NCBI RefSeq assembly: GCF_014654785.1
Contig: NZ_BNBD01000012.1
Location: forward strand, 114,361-178,360
Length of the DNA: 64,000 nt
Direction: 5' to 3'
Source of the DNA: Streptomyces mashuensis
GTDB lineage: Bacteria > Actinomycetota > Actinomycetes > Streptomycetales > Streptomycetaceae
Position numbers and translations under genes: made by a program. Below are positions 1-8,989 of the stretch, piece by piece. The stretch's first letter is position 1; every line of letters begins with the position of its first letter. The notes below the pieces were generated by a model, which did no database searches, was not told the DNA's origin, and saw nothing but the letters and a program-made list of their open reading frames with translations.

Positions 1-1200
1 GTCGAGGCGGCCATGTTCGGCGTGGCGCACGCGTACGGCCTGGGGCGCTGCGAGCCGACCGTGACCTTCACCCTGTTGTCGGTCAGCTACCAGCCGTCGC
101 TCGTCGAGGACCCCGTCACCGCGAGCCGTACGGTGCGGCGGCGCGGCACCGACTACACCCGGCTGTCGGCCGTCTTCCGGCTCGTCCACGACATCACCAC
201 CCAGGGGCTCACCCTGGAGGAGGCGTACCGCCGCCTCGCCGAGATACGCCGTAACCGCCACCCCTACCCGGGGTGGACCCTGACGATGGCGTCGGGGTTG
301 CTGGCGGGCGGGGCGAGCCTCCTCGTCGGGGGCGGCCTCGTCGTCTTCCTGGCGGCGGCGGCCGGGGCGATGCTGGGCGACCGGCTGGCCTGGCTGGCGG
401 CCGGGCGGGGACTGCCGGAGTTCTACCAGTTCGTGGCGGCGGCGATGCCGCCCGCCGCGATGGGCGTGGCGCTGAGCGCCAGCCACGCGCACGTCCAGGC
501 GTCGGCGGTCATCACCGGTGGGCTGTTCGCCCTGCTCCCCGGGCGGGCCCTCGTGGCGGGCGTGCAGGACGGCCTGACCGGCTTCTACATCACGGCGGCG
601 GCCCGGCTGCTGGAGGTCGTCTACCTGATCGTGGGCATCGTCTGCGGCGTGCTCATCGTCCTCTACGGGGGCGTGCACGTCGGCGGCGGGGCGCTCTCCC
701 CGGAGGCGGCGTTGCAGCGCCAGGAGCGGCCGGTCGTCCAGATCGTCGCGGCCATGCTGCTGGTCTTCGCCTTCGCGGTGCTGCTCCAGCAGGAACGTCA
801 CACCGTGCTGATGGCCACGCTCAACGGCGGGGTGGCCTGGGTGGTGTACGGGGCGCTCGCCGACACCGCGGGGCTGGACCCCGTACCGGCGACGGCCGTG
901 GCGGCCGGCCTGGTCGGCCTCTTCGGCCAGCTCCTGTCGCGCTACCACTACACGTCGGCGCTGCCGTACGTCACGGCGGCGATCGGGCCGCTGCTGCCCG
1001 GTAGCGCCATGTACTTCGCGCTGCTGAACTTCGCGCGGAACGAGATGAACACCGGCATGGCCAGCCTCACCCGGGCGGCCGCCCTGGCGCTGGCCATCGC
1101 CATCGGGGTGAACCTGGGGTCCGAGATGGCGCGGATGTTCCTCAAGGTGCCCGGCGAGGGCGCGCTGCGCCGGGCGGCGAAGCGGACGCGCGGCTTCTGA
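1..1200 (+). CDS. Threonine/serine exporter family membrane protein, 5' truncated by window edge
   Basis: The frame is open from base 1, so the true start lies to the left; the first ATG inside is at 13. The N-terminal part (AYGLGRCEPTVTFTLLSVSY) matches the soluble N-terminal domain of ThrE-like exporters. It is followed by about ten hydrophobic segments from residue 90 to 385, the arrangement of the two fused DUF1212/DUF3815-type membrane regions. The family exports threonine or serine across the cytoplasmic membrane; the substrate here is inferred only from the family. The C-terminus is a basic tail (RRAAKRTRGF). It converges on ppa. Confidence 0.8.
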   Translation, partial: VEAAMFGVAHAYGLGRCEPTVTFTLLSVSYQPSLVEDPVTASRTVRRRGTDYTRLSAVFRLVHDITTQGLTLEEAYRRLAEIRRNRHPYPGWTLTMASGLLAGGASLLVGGGLVVFLAAAAGAMLGDRLAWLAAGRGLPEFYQFVAAAMPPAAMGVALSASHAHVQASAVITGGLFALLPGRALVAGVQDGLTGFYITAAARLLEVVYLIVGIVCGVLIVLYGGVHVGGGALSPEAALQRQERPVVQIVAAMLLVFAFAVLLQQERHTVLMATLNGGVAWVVYGALADTAGLDPVPATAVAAGLVGLFGQLLSRYHYTSALPYVTAAIGPLLPGSAMYFALLNFARNEMNTGMASLTRAAALALAIAIGVNLGSEMARMFLKVPGEGALRRAAKRTRGF

Positions 1201-1223
1201 CCCAGTGGGGCCGGAAGCCGCGC
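1188..1223 (+). terminator. Stem-loop at the end of the exporter gene
   Basis: A 10-bp perfect inverted repeat (GCGCGGCTTC at 1188-1197 and GAAGCCGCGC at 1214-1223) flanks the stop codon of the exporter gene. There is no T-tract, as is common in Streptomyces. It may act as a terminator between the convergent exporter and ppa genes. Confidence 0.4.
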
Positions 1224-1284
1224 GTCATGCCTCTCATGCGCTCGGTGCACTCGATGTGCTCAGTGCACCGATGCGCTCAGGTGC

Positions 1285-1782
1285 TCAGTGGTGCGAGCCG
1301 CCCGCGGCCTCCAGGCGCTTGAAGGACGCCTCGATCTCGGCCTCGGCCTCGGCGCGGCCGACCCAGTCGGCGCCCTCGACGGACTTGCCCGGCTCGAGGT
1401 CCTTGTAGACCTCGAAGAAGTGCTGGATCTCGAGGCGGTCGAACTCCGACACGTGGTGGATGTCGCGGAGGTGCTCCACGCGCGGGTCGTTCGCCGGGAC
1501 GCACAGCAGCTTGTCGTCGCCGCCGGCCTCGTCCGTCATGCGGAACATGCCGATGGCGCGGCACTTGATGAGGCAGCCGGGGAAGGTCGGCTCGTCGAGA
1601 ATGACCATGGCGTCCAGCGGGTCGCCGTCCTCGCCCAGGGTGTTCTCGACGAAGCCGTAGTCCGCCGGGTAGCTCGTGGACGTGAAGAGACGGCGGTCCA
1701 GACGGATGCGACCGGTCTCGTGGTCCACCTCGTACTTGTTCCGCGAACCCTTCGGGATCTCGATGGTGACGTCGAACTCCAC
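1285..1782 (-). CDS. ppa: Inorganic pyrophosphatase (family I)
   Basis: Hydrolyses cytoplasmic PPi to phosphate, pulling biosynthetic reactions forward. At 165 residues it has the usual bacterial family I length. The signature DGDPLDAMVI (about residues 50-60) carries the metal-binding aspartates, and the start EFDVTIEIPKGSRNKYEVD is the typical actinobacterial N-terminus. GTG at 1782 was chosen because AAGGAG sits 7 nt upstream; the in-frame ATG a few codons earlier would overlap that ribosome-binding site. It is divergent from dacB, with only 83 bp between the starts, so the promoters must be packed back to back. Confidence 0.95.
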   Translation of the reverse strand: MEFDVTIEIPKGSRNKYEVDHETGRIRLDRRLFTSTSYPADYGFVENTLGEDGDPLDAMVILDEPTFPGCLIKCRAIGMFRMTDEAGGDDKLLCVPANDPRVEHLRDIHHVSEFDRLEIQHFFEVYKDLEPGKSVEGADWVGRAEAEAEIEASFKRLEAAGGSHH

Positions 1783-1865
1783 GGGTGGCTCCTTCATGAT
1801 CAACACATTCGTCTGGTGATTAAGTGTCCCCCACGCAGCTGTGTGGTGGCGAAAGGGGCTGGTCC

Positions 1866-3329
1866 GTGGTGCCTGAGGCCGGACGGTGGCTGATCGGCTG
1901 GTGGCGGGACGCCCCTGCGCCGCGGCGCGGGACCGTGCGGTTCGTCGCCGTGTCCACCGCGGCCGGAGTGGCCCTCGCGGCGGGTGCGGCGGCGGTCGCC
2001 GGTCCGTGGGACGGAGGTCAGCGTAAGGCCGAACGGGACCACGCCGCTGCCGTCTCCCTCGCACGTCACGCGGGTGGCGGGGGTGCCGGCGCGGGGCGTG
2101 GGGCGGTCACCGCGCCGCCCGTCCTGGGGACGCTGCGCGGCGGCGCCCGGCCGCCGGGGGACCTGGGAGCGGCCCTGGAGCCGCTCCTGCACGACCCTGC
2201 GCTGGGGCCCGGGCCCGCGGCCGCCGTGGTCGACGTGGCGACGGGTGAGCGACTGTACGGAGCGGAGGAAGGCATTCCGAGGACGCCCGCGTCCACCGTC
2301 AAACTGGCGACGGCCGCCGCCGCACTGGCCGCGCTGGGCCCCGAGCACCGCATCGAGACGAAGGTCGTCACCGGCCCCGACGGGGGCGTCGTCCTGGTGG
2401 GCGGCGGCGACCCGACCCTGACGGCCCGCCCCCAGGAGGGCCCCGGCCCCCGCCCCGCCGCCCTGCGCGACCTGGCGGATGCCACGGCGCAGGCCCTGCG
2501 CGGGCACGACGGCGGGCCGGCCCGCACCCACGTCCTGTACGACGCCTCTCGCTACGCCGGGCCCGCCCTGCACGTGATCGGCCCCAACGAGAACATCGCG
2601 CCCGTCAGCGCCCTCATGGTGGACGAGGGCCGGCTCGACGACTCGGCCAAGGGCCCCGCCGACCGCACCGCCGACCCCGCCGTGGACGCCGCGCGCGCCT
2701 TCGCGGCCCTGCTGCGGGAGCGCGGGGTGCAGGTCGACGGGGAGCCCGCCGAGGGCCGCGCCGACGCGGCCGCCCGGCCACTGGCGGCCGTCTCCTCGCC
2801 GCCCCTGGCCACCCTGGTCGAGCGGGCGCTGACCAACAGCGACAACGACATCGCGGAGGCGCTGGCGCGGCAGACGGCGCTGGCGTCCGGGCAGCCCGCG
2901 AGCTTCGAGGGCGCCGCACGGGCCGTCACCGCCCGGCTGGCCGCCCTCGGCCTGCCCATGGACGGTGTACGGATCGCCGACGGCAGCGGGCTGGACCGCG
3001 CCGACCAGGTCAGCGCCGAGTTCCTGGCGCGGCTGCTGGCCCGCGCGGCCGAGCCGGCGCGGCCGCAGCTGCGGCCGGTGCTGACGGGCCTGCCGGTGGC
3101 CGGCTTCACGGGCACGCTCCGGGACCGCTACCGGCGCGACGCGGCCGGCCGCGCGGTGGTGCGCGCCAAGACGGGCACCCTGACGGGCGTCAACGCCCTG
3201 GCCGGCACGGCCCTCTCGCCGGACGGCCGGATCCTGGCGTTCGCGTTCCTCGCCACGGCCACCACGTCCCCCGACGCCGCCCAGGGCGCCCTGGACCGGC
3301 TGGCCTCCGCCCTGACCGCCCCGCGCTGA
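1866..3329 (+). CDS. dacB: D-alanyl-D-alanine carboxypeptidase/endopeptidase (PBP4 family, peptidase S13)
   Basis: A low-molecular-mass penicillin-binding protein that trims peptidoglycan peptides outside the membrane. An N-terminal hydrophobic segment (residues about 20-45, uncleaved anchor or signal) precedes the serine hydrolase domain. The three active-site motifs are visible: STVK (SxxK), SDN (SxN) and KTGT (KTG). The insertion between SxxK and SxN that defines PBP4 is present. Start: GTG at 1866 (or the adjacent GTG 1869) has AAGGGG 8 nt upstream; an in-frame GTG at 1824 lacks a ribosome-binding site. A strong hairpin follows. Confidence 0.9.
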   Translation: MVPEAGRWLIGWWRDAPAPRRGTVRFVAVSTAAGVALAAGAAAVAGPWDGGQRKAERDHAAAVSLARHAGGGGAGAGRGAVTAPPVLGTLRGGARPPGDLGAALEPLLHDPALGPGPAAAVVDVATGERLYGAEEGIPRTPASTVKLATAAAALAALGPEHRIETKVVTGPDGGVVLVGGGDPTLTARPQEGPGPRPAALRDLADATAQALRGHDGGPARTHVLYDASRYAGPALHVIGPNENIAPVSALMVDEGRLDDSAKGPADRTADPAVDAARAFAALLRERGVQVDGEPAEGRADAAARPLAAVSSPPLATLVERALTNSDNDIAEALARQTALASGQPASFEGAARAVTARLAALGLPMDGVRIADGSGLDRADQVSAEFLARLLARAAEPARPQLRPVLTGLPVAGFTGTLRDRYRRDAAGRAVVRAKTGTLTGVNALAGTALSPDGRILAFAFLATATTSPDAAQGALDRLASALTAPR

Positions 3330-3392
3330 GGCCGCACGGCCGCACGGCGGCGTGCGCCGGGCGGCGCTCCCGCCGCACCGGCCGCGCGTGCC

Positions 3393-3424
3393 CCGGCCGG
3401 CCGGACCGTGGTCCGGCCGGCCGG
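3393..3424 (+). terminator. 15-bp perfect stem-loop after dacB
   Basis: CCGGCCGGCCGGACC at 3393-3407 pairs with 3410-3424 across a 2-nt loop. The element is built from a tandem CCGGCCGGACCGTGG repeat. It lies between dacB and the next start at 3479, so it probably ends dacB transcription. Confidence 0.55.
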
Positions 3425-3478
3425 ACCGTGGCCCACAAGTGGGGGCCCCGCGGCGGGGGGAGCACGTACGGTGAAGGC

Positions 3479-4609
3479 ATGACGAGCGTCGGTGGTACGG
3501 AGATGGTCGACTGGAAGCTCGCCGTGGCTACCGCCACTCGGCTGGTGCGCCCGGGCCCCGAGGTCGGACGGGACGAGGCACGGGCCGTGGTCGCGGAGCT
3601 GCGGACGCACGCCAGGGCGTCGGAGGAGCACGTCCGGGCGTTCACGGGGATGACGCCGGGGGAGGGCACGGCCGACACTCCCATCCTGGTGGTCGACCGG
3701 CCCGGCTGGATCCGGGCCAACGTGGCCGGGTTCCGCACGGTCCTCGGCCCGCTGCTGGACAAGATGCAGGGCCGCCGCTCCGGGGTGCCCGGAGGCGCGG
3801 TGCTCGGCGCGGTCGGCGGCAAGGTCACCGGCGTGGAGCTGGGGATGCTGCTGTCGTTCCTCGCCTCGCGCGTCCTGGGTCAGTACGAGACGTTCGCGCC
3901 GGTCACGCGCGAGCTGCCGGGCTCGGCGAACGGCGGCGGCCGGCTGCTGCTGGTGGCGCCCAACATCGTGCACGTCGAGCGCGAGCTGGACGTGGCGCCG
4001 CACGACTTCCGGCTGTGGGTGTGCCTGCACGAGGAGACGCACCGCACGCAGTTCACCGCCGTGCCGTGGCTGCGCGACCACCTGGAGTCCGAGGTGCGGG
4101 CGTTCCTCGCCGAGACGGAGGTCGACCCGGCGACGCTGCTGGAGCGGCTCCGGGAGGCCGTGCAGTCGTGGGCGGGCGGACGGACGGGGGAGCAGCAGGG
4201 GGAGGGCGAGGGCCGCAGCCTCGTCGAGCTGGTCCAGACGCCCGCGCAGCGGGAGATCCTCGCGCGGCTGACGGCCGTGATGTCGCTGCTGGAGGGCCAC
4301 GCCGACTACGTGATGGACGGGGTGGGCCCCCAGGTGGTCCCGACCGTGGCCGAGATCCGGGAGAAGTTCCAGAAGCGGCGCGCCTCCGGCGCCGGCCGCC
4401 TGGACGTGGCGCTGCGCAAGCTGCTGGGCCTCGACGCGAAGCTGCGGCAGTACCGTGATGGTGAGCGGTTCGTGCGGGCGGTGGTCGACGAGGTCGGCAT
4501 GGACGGCTTCAACCGGGTCTGGACGTCGCCCAACACCCTGCCCACCAAGGCCGAGATCGCCAAACCCGCGGAATGGGTCGCACGGGTGCACGGAAAGCCG
4601 GGTGCCTGA
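3479..4609 (+). CDS. DUF2342-family zinc-dependent metalloprotease-like protein
   Basis: 376 residues. A zincin motif HEETH lies in LHEETHRTQF near residue 183, with a downstream Glu-rich helix (SEVRAFLAE) and a second conserved segment LEGHADYVMD. This is the actinobacterial DUF2342 family, often annotated as a putative hydrolase or an F420-biosynthesis-associated protein; no substrate is established. In many actinobacteria it lies between dacB and tilS, as here. ATG 3479 is preceded by TACGGT (3467-3472), 6 nt before the start, so the mRNA is probably leaderless. There is no signal peptide, so it is probably cytoplasmic. Confidence 0.85.
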   Translation: MTSVGGTEMVDWKLAVATATRLVRPGPEVGRDEARAVVAELRTHARASEEHVRAFTGMTPGEGTADTPILVVDRPGWIRANVAGFRTVLGPLLDKMQGRRSGVPGGAVLGAVGGKVTGVELGMLLSFLASRVLGQYETFAPVTRELPGSANGGGRLLLVAPNIVHVERELDVAPHDFRLWVCLHEETHRTQFTAVPWLRDHLESEVRAFLAETEVDPATLLERLREAVQSWAGGRTGEQQGEGEGRSLVELVQTPAQREILARLTAVMSLLEGHADYVMDGVGPQVVPTVAEIREKFQKRRASGAGRLDVALRKLLGLDAKLRQYRDGERFVRAVVDEVGMDGFNRVWTSPNTLPTKAEIAKPAEWVARVHGKPGA

Positions 4610-4837
4610 CCCCGGGGGCGACTCGTGGACGACCCCGGCGGGTCCCGTTCCGGATGAACGCTCCCGTAATCACCCGTCCGAGGGACCGTGTGCCAAGGGT
4701 GGGCGTGCGATGCTCGGGTAAAGGCTCGTCTCTGTCACCATCTACGCACAGAGCGTGACGGACGCTCGGGCTCGCGGGTCGTCTGCGGCAGCCTGCGGCC
4801 CCCACCCCCACCCGATGGAACGATTGGACACACGGAC

Positions 4838-5917
4838 ATGGGTCCACACCCCGCGGTCGCGGCGATACGCCTGGCGGTTCGCCGCGTCCTCCACGACGTC
4901 CTGACCATGGCGCCGCCCACCTCGCCCGCCGCGCCCCCCGCCCCGTCCCCCTCCTGCTCCTCCGGCCCCTCCTGCTCCGCGGCCCCCGCCGCCACCGCGG
5001 GCCGCCCCCCGCTCGTCCTCGTCGCCTGCTCCGGCGGCGCCGACTCCATGGCGCTCGCCTCCGCCCTCGCCTTCGAAGCCCCCCGGCTCGGCGTCCGGGC
5101 CGGCGGGATCACCGTCGACCACGGCCTCCAGGAGGGGTCCGACACCCGTGCCGCCGAGGTCGTCAGCCGGATGCGCGCGCTCGGCCTGGACCCCGTCGAG
5201 TCGGTGCGGATCGAGGTCGGCCGCGCCGGCGGCCCCGAGGCCGCCGCCCGCGACGCCCGTTACGCCGCCCTCGACGCGGCCGCCGAACGGCACGGCGCCG
5301 CCGCCGTCCTGCTCGGCCACACCCGTGACGACCAGGCAGAGACGGTCCTGCTGGGCCTCGCCCGCGGCTCCGGCATCCGGTCCCTCTCCGGCATGGCCAC
5401 CGCCTCCGGCACCGGCGGCCGCTACCGCCGGCCCTTCCTCGGCCTCGACCGGCAGACGGCCCGCAAGGCCTGCCTGGTCCAGTCCCTGCCCGTCTGGGAC
5501 GACCCGCACAACGCCGACCCGGCCTACACCCGCTCCCGGGTCCGGCACGAAGCCCTGCCGGTCCTGGAGAAGGCCCTCGGCAAGGGCGTCGTCGAGGCCC
5601 TCGCCCGGACGGCCCAGCTCTCCCGCGACGACGCCGACGCGCTCGACTCCTGGGCCGCCGCCGTCGAGCCCTCCGTGCGGGACGACTCCGGCGACCTGGA
5701 GGTCGCCAAGCTCTACGCCCTCCCGCCCGCCGTGCGCCGCCGTGTGCTGCGCCGCGCCGCCATCGCTGCGGGCTCGCCGGCCGGTTCGCTCTTCGCCCGG
5801 CACCTGGAGGAGGTCGACCGGCTGATCACCTCCTGGCGCGGTCAGGGCGCCATCAACCTGCCCGGGCGCGTGGCGGTCCGGCGGCAGGGTGGCAGACTGG
5901 TCCTCCGGCAGGGCTGA
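4838..5917 (+). CDS. tilS: tRNA(Ile)-lysidine synthetase
   Basis: ATP-dependent addition of lysine to C34 of the CAU-anticodon isoleucine tRNA, an essential decoding modification. The PP-loop motif SGGADS is at residues 65-70. Further N-type ATP pyrophosphatase motifs follow (GHTRDDQAETVLLGLARGSG), as does the substrate-binding stretch ending in RSRVRHEALPVLE. Residues 24-57 are a Pro/Ala/Ser low-complexity insert before the PP-loop, an actinobacterial oddity. The C-terminal TilS substrate-specificity region is reduced. ATG 4838 fits the homologous N-terminus; 228 bp upstream are non-coding. hpt follows 51 bp downstream. Confidence 0.92.
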   Translation: MGPHPAVAAIRLAVRRVLHDVLTMAPPTSPAAPPAPSPSCSSGPSCSAAPAATAGRPPLVLVACSGGADSMALASALAFEAPRLGVRAGGITVDHGLQEGSDTRAAEVVSRMRALGLDPVESVRIEVGRAGGPEAAARDARYAALDAAAERHGAAAVLLGHTRDDQAETVLLGLARGSGIRSLSGMATASGTGGRYRRPFLGLDRQTARKACLVQSLPVWDDPHNADPAYTRSRVRHEALPVLEKALGKGVVEALARTAQLSRDDADALDSWAAAVEPSVRDDSGDLEVAKLYALPPAVRRRVLRRAAIAAGSPAGSLFARHLEEVDRLITSWRGQGAINLPGRVAVRRQGGRLVLRQG

Positions 5918-5968
5918 TGCGGTTCGGGCGCCGGCCCCGCAGACCGGACGAGTCGTGAACGAGCGAGA

Positions 5969-6532
5969 GTGGCGCGGGTGGACGAGAAGGACATGGGCAC
6001 CGACCTGAAGTCGGTGCTCATCACCAAGGAAGAGATCGACGCGAAGCTGGCCGAGCTGGCCGCGGAGATCGACGCGGAGTACGCGGGCAAGGACCTGCTC
6101 ATCGTGGGCGTCCTCAAGGGCGCCGTGATGGTGATGGCGGACCTGGCGCGCGCGCTGTCCACCCCCGTCACCATGGACTGGATGGCCGTGTCGTCCTACG
6201 GCGCGGGCACCCAGTCCTCCGGCGTGGTGCGGATCCTCAAGGACCTGGACACCGACATCAAGGGCAAGCACGTCCTGATCGTCGAGGACATCATCGACTC
6301 GGGCCTGACGCTGTCCTGGCTGCTGTCGAACCTCGGCTCGCGCGAGCCCGCGTCGCTGAAGGTGATGACGCTGCTGCGCAAGCCGGAGGCGGCCAAGGTC
6401 GACATCGACGTGAAGTGGGTCGGGTTCGACATCCCGAACGAGTTCGTCGTCGGCTATGGTCTCGACTTCGCGGAGAAGTACCGGAACCTGCCCTTCGTGG
6501 GCACGCTCGCGCCGCACGTCTACGGCGGCTGA
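5969..6532 (+). CDS. hpt: Hypoxanthine phosphoribosyltransferase
   Basis: Salvages hypoxanthine and guanine with PRPP to IMP and GMP in the cytoplasm. 187 residues. The PRPP-binding loop is VLIVEDIIDSGLTL (about residues 91-104), and the flexible catalytic loop is near SSYGAGTQSSG. GTG 5969 is taken as start; GTG 5978 and ATG 5993 in the same frame are alternatives, and none has a strong ribosome-binding site. The order tilS-hpt-ftsH-folE is conserved in actinobacteria. Confidence 0.93.
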   Translation: MARVDEKDMGTDLKSVLITKEEIDAKLAELAAEIDAEYAGKDLLIVGVLKGAVMVMADLARALSTPVTMDWMAVSSYGAGTQSSGVVRILKDLDTDIKGKHVLIVEDIIDSGLTLSWLLSNLGSREPASLKVMTLLRKPEAAKVDIDVKWVGFDIPNEFVVGYGLDFAEKYRNLPFVGTLAPHVYGG

Positions 6533-6654
6533 GCAGCGCGTTCCCTTCGGACCGCGCGCGGCGGACCGGGTGCCGCGAGCCGGCGCGCGGTCCGTGCCCC
6601 GGCGGGGAACCGATGTCGTCGTCCCGCCGTTGGAGCAGGGAGAGGGCGGGTTTT

Positions 6655-6685
6655 TTGACCGTCCGCGGCGTCGTCGGGTGACAAT
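6655..6685 (+). promoter_or_regulatory. Candidate promoter upstream of ftsH
   Basis: TTGACC (6655-6660) and GACAAT (6680-6685) are separated by 19 bp within the 288-bp gap between hpt and ftsH. They resemble principal-sigma hexamers, though the spacing is one or two bases long. It would give ftsH a leader of about 130 nt. Confidence 0.35.
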
Positions 6686-6820
6686 GCTGGGGTACCGTCC
6701 GAAGGTCAGCCTTTCTAGCAATTTCAAGGTCGAGCAGGACACCGCACGCACAGGCACCCCCTCCGGGGTGGCCGTGCCTCACTGTGGCAGGAGGGACGGG
6801 GCGCACTTCGCCCCGTATGG

Positions 6821-8848
6821 ATGGACGTGAAGCGCTACTTCCGTGGGCCGGTCATGTGGATCGTGCTGGCCGTCCTCGCCGTGGTCGTGTTGATGCAGGT
6901 CGTCGGCTCGTCGGGCGGGTACAAGTCGGTCGACACCAGCCAGGTCGTCCACGCGATCGACAAGAACCAGGTCAAGTCGGCCGAGCTGACGACCGGCGAC
7001 GAGAACAAGATCAAGGTCGAGCTCAAGAGCGGCGTCAAGATCAAGGGCAGCTCCAAGGTCCAGGCCAACTACATCGGCGACCAGGGCGTGGAGATCTCCA
7101 AGGACCTCCAGGCCAAGGCCGACGACGACGACCCGAGCACGCTGCCCGACGGCTACGACGTCTCGACCTCGAAGCAGAACCCGTTCATCGGCGTCCTGCT
7201 GTCGCTGCTGCCCTTCGTGCTCATCGTCGTGGTCTTCCTGTTCCTGATGAACCAGATGCAGGGCGGCGGCTCCCGGGTCATGAACTTCGGGAAGTCCAAG
7301 GCCAAGCTGATCACCAAGGACACGCCGAAGACCACCTTCGCCGACGTGGCGGGTGCGGACGAGGCCGTCGAGGAGCTCCACGAGATCAAGGAGTTCCTGC
7401 AGGAGCCGGCGAAGTTCCAGGCCGTCGGCGCCAAGATCCCCAAGGGCGTGCTGCTGTACGGCCCGCCCGGTACGGGCAAGACGCTGCTGGCCCGCGCCGT
7501 GGCCGGCGAGGCCGGTGTGCCGTTCTACTCGATCTCCGGCTCCGACTTCGTCGAGATGTTCGTCGGTGTCGGTGCCTCCCGGGTCCGTGACCTGTTCGAG
7601 CAGGCCAAGGCCAACGCCCCCGCCATCGTCTTCGTCGACGAGATCGACGCCGTCGGCCGGCACCGCGGCGCGGGCCTCGGCGGCGGTCACGACGAGCGCG
7701 AGCAGACCCTGAACCAGCTGCTCGTCGAGATGGACGGCTTCGACGTCAAGGGCGGCGTCATCCTCATCGCGGCCACCAACCGGCCCGACATCCTCGACCC
7801 GGCGCTGCTGCGCCCCGGCCGCTTCGACCGGCAGATCGCCGTCGACCGCCCGGACATGCAGGGCCGTCTGGAGATCCTCAAGGTCCACCAGAAGGGCAAG
7901 CCGGTCGCGCCCGACGTCGACCTGGCCGCCGTCGCCCGCCGCACCCCCGGCTTCACCGGTGCCGATCTGTCCAACGTGCTGAACGAGGCCGCGCTGCTCA
8001 CGGCCCGCAGCGACCGGAAGCTGATCGACAACCACATGCTGGACGAGGCGATCGACCGCGTCGTGGCCGGCCCGCAGAAGCGGACCCGGATCATGTCGGA
8101 GAAGGAGAAGAAGATCACCGCGTACCACGAGGGCGGACACGCCCTGGTCGCGGCGGCCTGCCCCAACTCCGACCCGGTGCACAAGATCACCATCCTGTCC
8201 CGCGGCCGTGCCCTGGGCTACACGATGGTGCTGCCGGACGAGGACAAGTACTCGACCACGCGCAACGAGATGCTCGACCAGCTGGCCTACATGCTGGGCG
8301 GCCGCGCGGCCGAGGAGCTGGTCTTCCACGACCCGACCACCGGTGCGGCCAACGACATCGAGAAGGCCACGGCCACGGCCCGTGCGATGGTCACCCAGTA
8401 CGGCATGACCGAGCGCCTGGGCGCGATCAAGTTCGGCTCCGACAACTCCGAGCCCTTCCTGGGCCGTGAGATGGCCCACCAGCGCGACTACTCCGAAGAG
8501 GTCGCCGCGCTGGTGGACGAAGAGGTCAAGAAGCTGATCGAGAACGCCCACAACGAGGCGTGGGAGATCCTCGTCGAGAACCGCGACATCCTCGACAACC
8601 TGGTGCTGGCGCTCCTGGAGAAGGAGACGCTGAACAAGGAGGAGATCGCCGAGATCTTCAAGCACGTCGTGAAGCGCCCGGCCCGCCCCGCGTGGACCGG
8701 CTCCTCGCGCCGTACGCCCTCCAGCCGGCCGCCGGTGCTCTCGCCCAAGGAGCTCACCCCGAGCCACAACGCCGCGAGCAACAACGGCGCGGCCACCGTG
8801 GACACGGTCGACCTGCCGAAGGACACGCCGAGCACGCCGGAGAGCTGA
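6821..8848 (+). CDS. ftsH: ATP-dependent zinc metalloprotease FtsH
   Basis: A membrane-anchored hexameric AAA+ protease degrading misassembled membrane proteins and unstable regulators. 675 residues. Membrane helix 1 is at about residues 10-30 and helix 2 at about 125-145, with a short extracytoplasmic domain between. Walker A is GPPGTGKT, Walker B IVFVDEIDAVGR, the second region of homology NRPDILDPALLRPGRFDR, and the zinc motif HEGGH. The C-terminal tail beyond residue 620 is low complexity and species-variable. ATG 6821 is used; the in-frame GTG 6827 is possible. A large hairpin follows before folE. Confidence 0.96.
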   Translation: MDVKRYFRGPVMWIVLAVLAVVVLMQVVGSSGGYKSVDTSQVVHAIDKNQVKSAELTTGDENKIKVELKSGVKIKGSSKVQANYIGDQGVEISKDLQAKADDDDPSTLPDGYDVSTSKQNPFIGVLLSLLPFVLIVVVFLFLMNQMQGGGSRVMNFGKSKAKLITKDTPKTTFADVAGADEAVEELHEIKEFLQEPAKFQAVGAKIPKGVLLYGPPGTGKTLLARAVAGEAGVPFYSISGSDFVEMFVGVGASRVRDLFEQAKANAPAIVFVDEIDAVGRHRGAGLGGGHDEREQTLNQLLVEMDGFDVKGGVILIAATNRPDILDPALLRPGRFDRQIAVDRPDMQGRLEILKVHQKGKPVAPDVDLAAVARRTPGFTGADLSNVLNEAALLTARSDRKLIDNHMLDEAIDRVVAGPQKRTRIMSEKEKKITAYHEGGHALVAAACPNSDPVHKITILSRGRALGYTMVLPDEDKYSTTRNEMLDQLAYMLGGRAAEELVFHDPTTGAANDIEKATATARAMVTQYGMTERLGAIKFGSDNSEPFLGREMAHQRDYSEEVAALVDEEVKKLIENAHNEAWEILVENRDILDNLVLALLEKETLNKEEIAEIFKHVVKRPARPAWTGSSRRTPSSRPPVLSPKELTPSHNAASNNGAATVDTVDLPKDTPSTPES

Positions 8849-8854
8849 GCCGTC

Positions 8855-8877
8855 CCCGGGGCCCCTCGGGCCCCGGG
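8855..8877 (+). terminator. Stem-loop directly after ftsH
   Basis: CCCGGGGCCC (8855-8864) pairs with GGGCCCCGGG (8868-8877) over a CTC loop, 6 nt after the ftsH stop. It is probably a terminator in tandem with the hairpin at 8890. Confidence 0.5.
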
Positions 8878-8889
8878 AGGCCCGGAATG

Positions 8890-8930
8890 AATGCCGCGCC
8901 GCCCAGGTTTTAGCCTGGGGGCGCGGCATT
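8890..8930 (+). terminator. Long stem-loop between ftsH and folE
   Basis: AATGCCGCGCC-g-CCCAGG (8890-8907) pairs with 8914-8930, giving 17 bp with a single G bulge over the loop TTTTAG. It ends 59 bp before folE and could terminate ftsH transcription or attenuate read-through into folE. Confidence 0.6.
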
Positions 8931-8989
8931 GCGCTTTCCGGCGCCGCGCCGATGCGCCCACGAAGGACGACAGAACTGAGGCAGAGCCC

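Noticed and set aside
1824..1868. Longer dacB start at GTG 1824
   Set aside because: No ribosome-binding site; GTG 1866 has AAGGGG at good spacing and leaves room for the divergent promoters.
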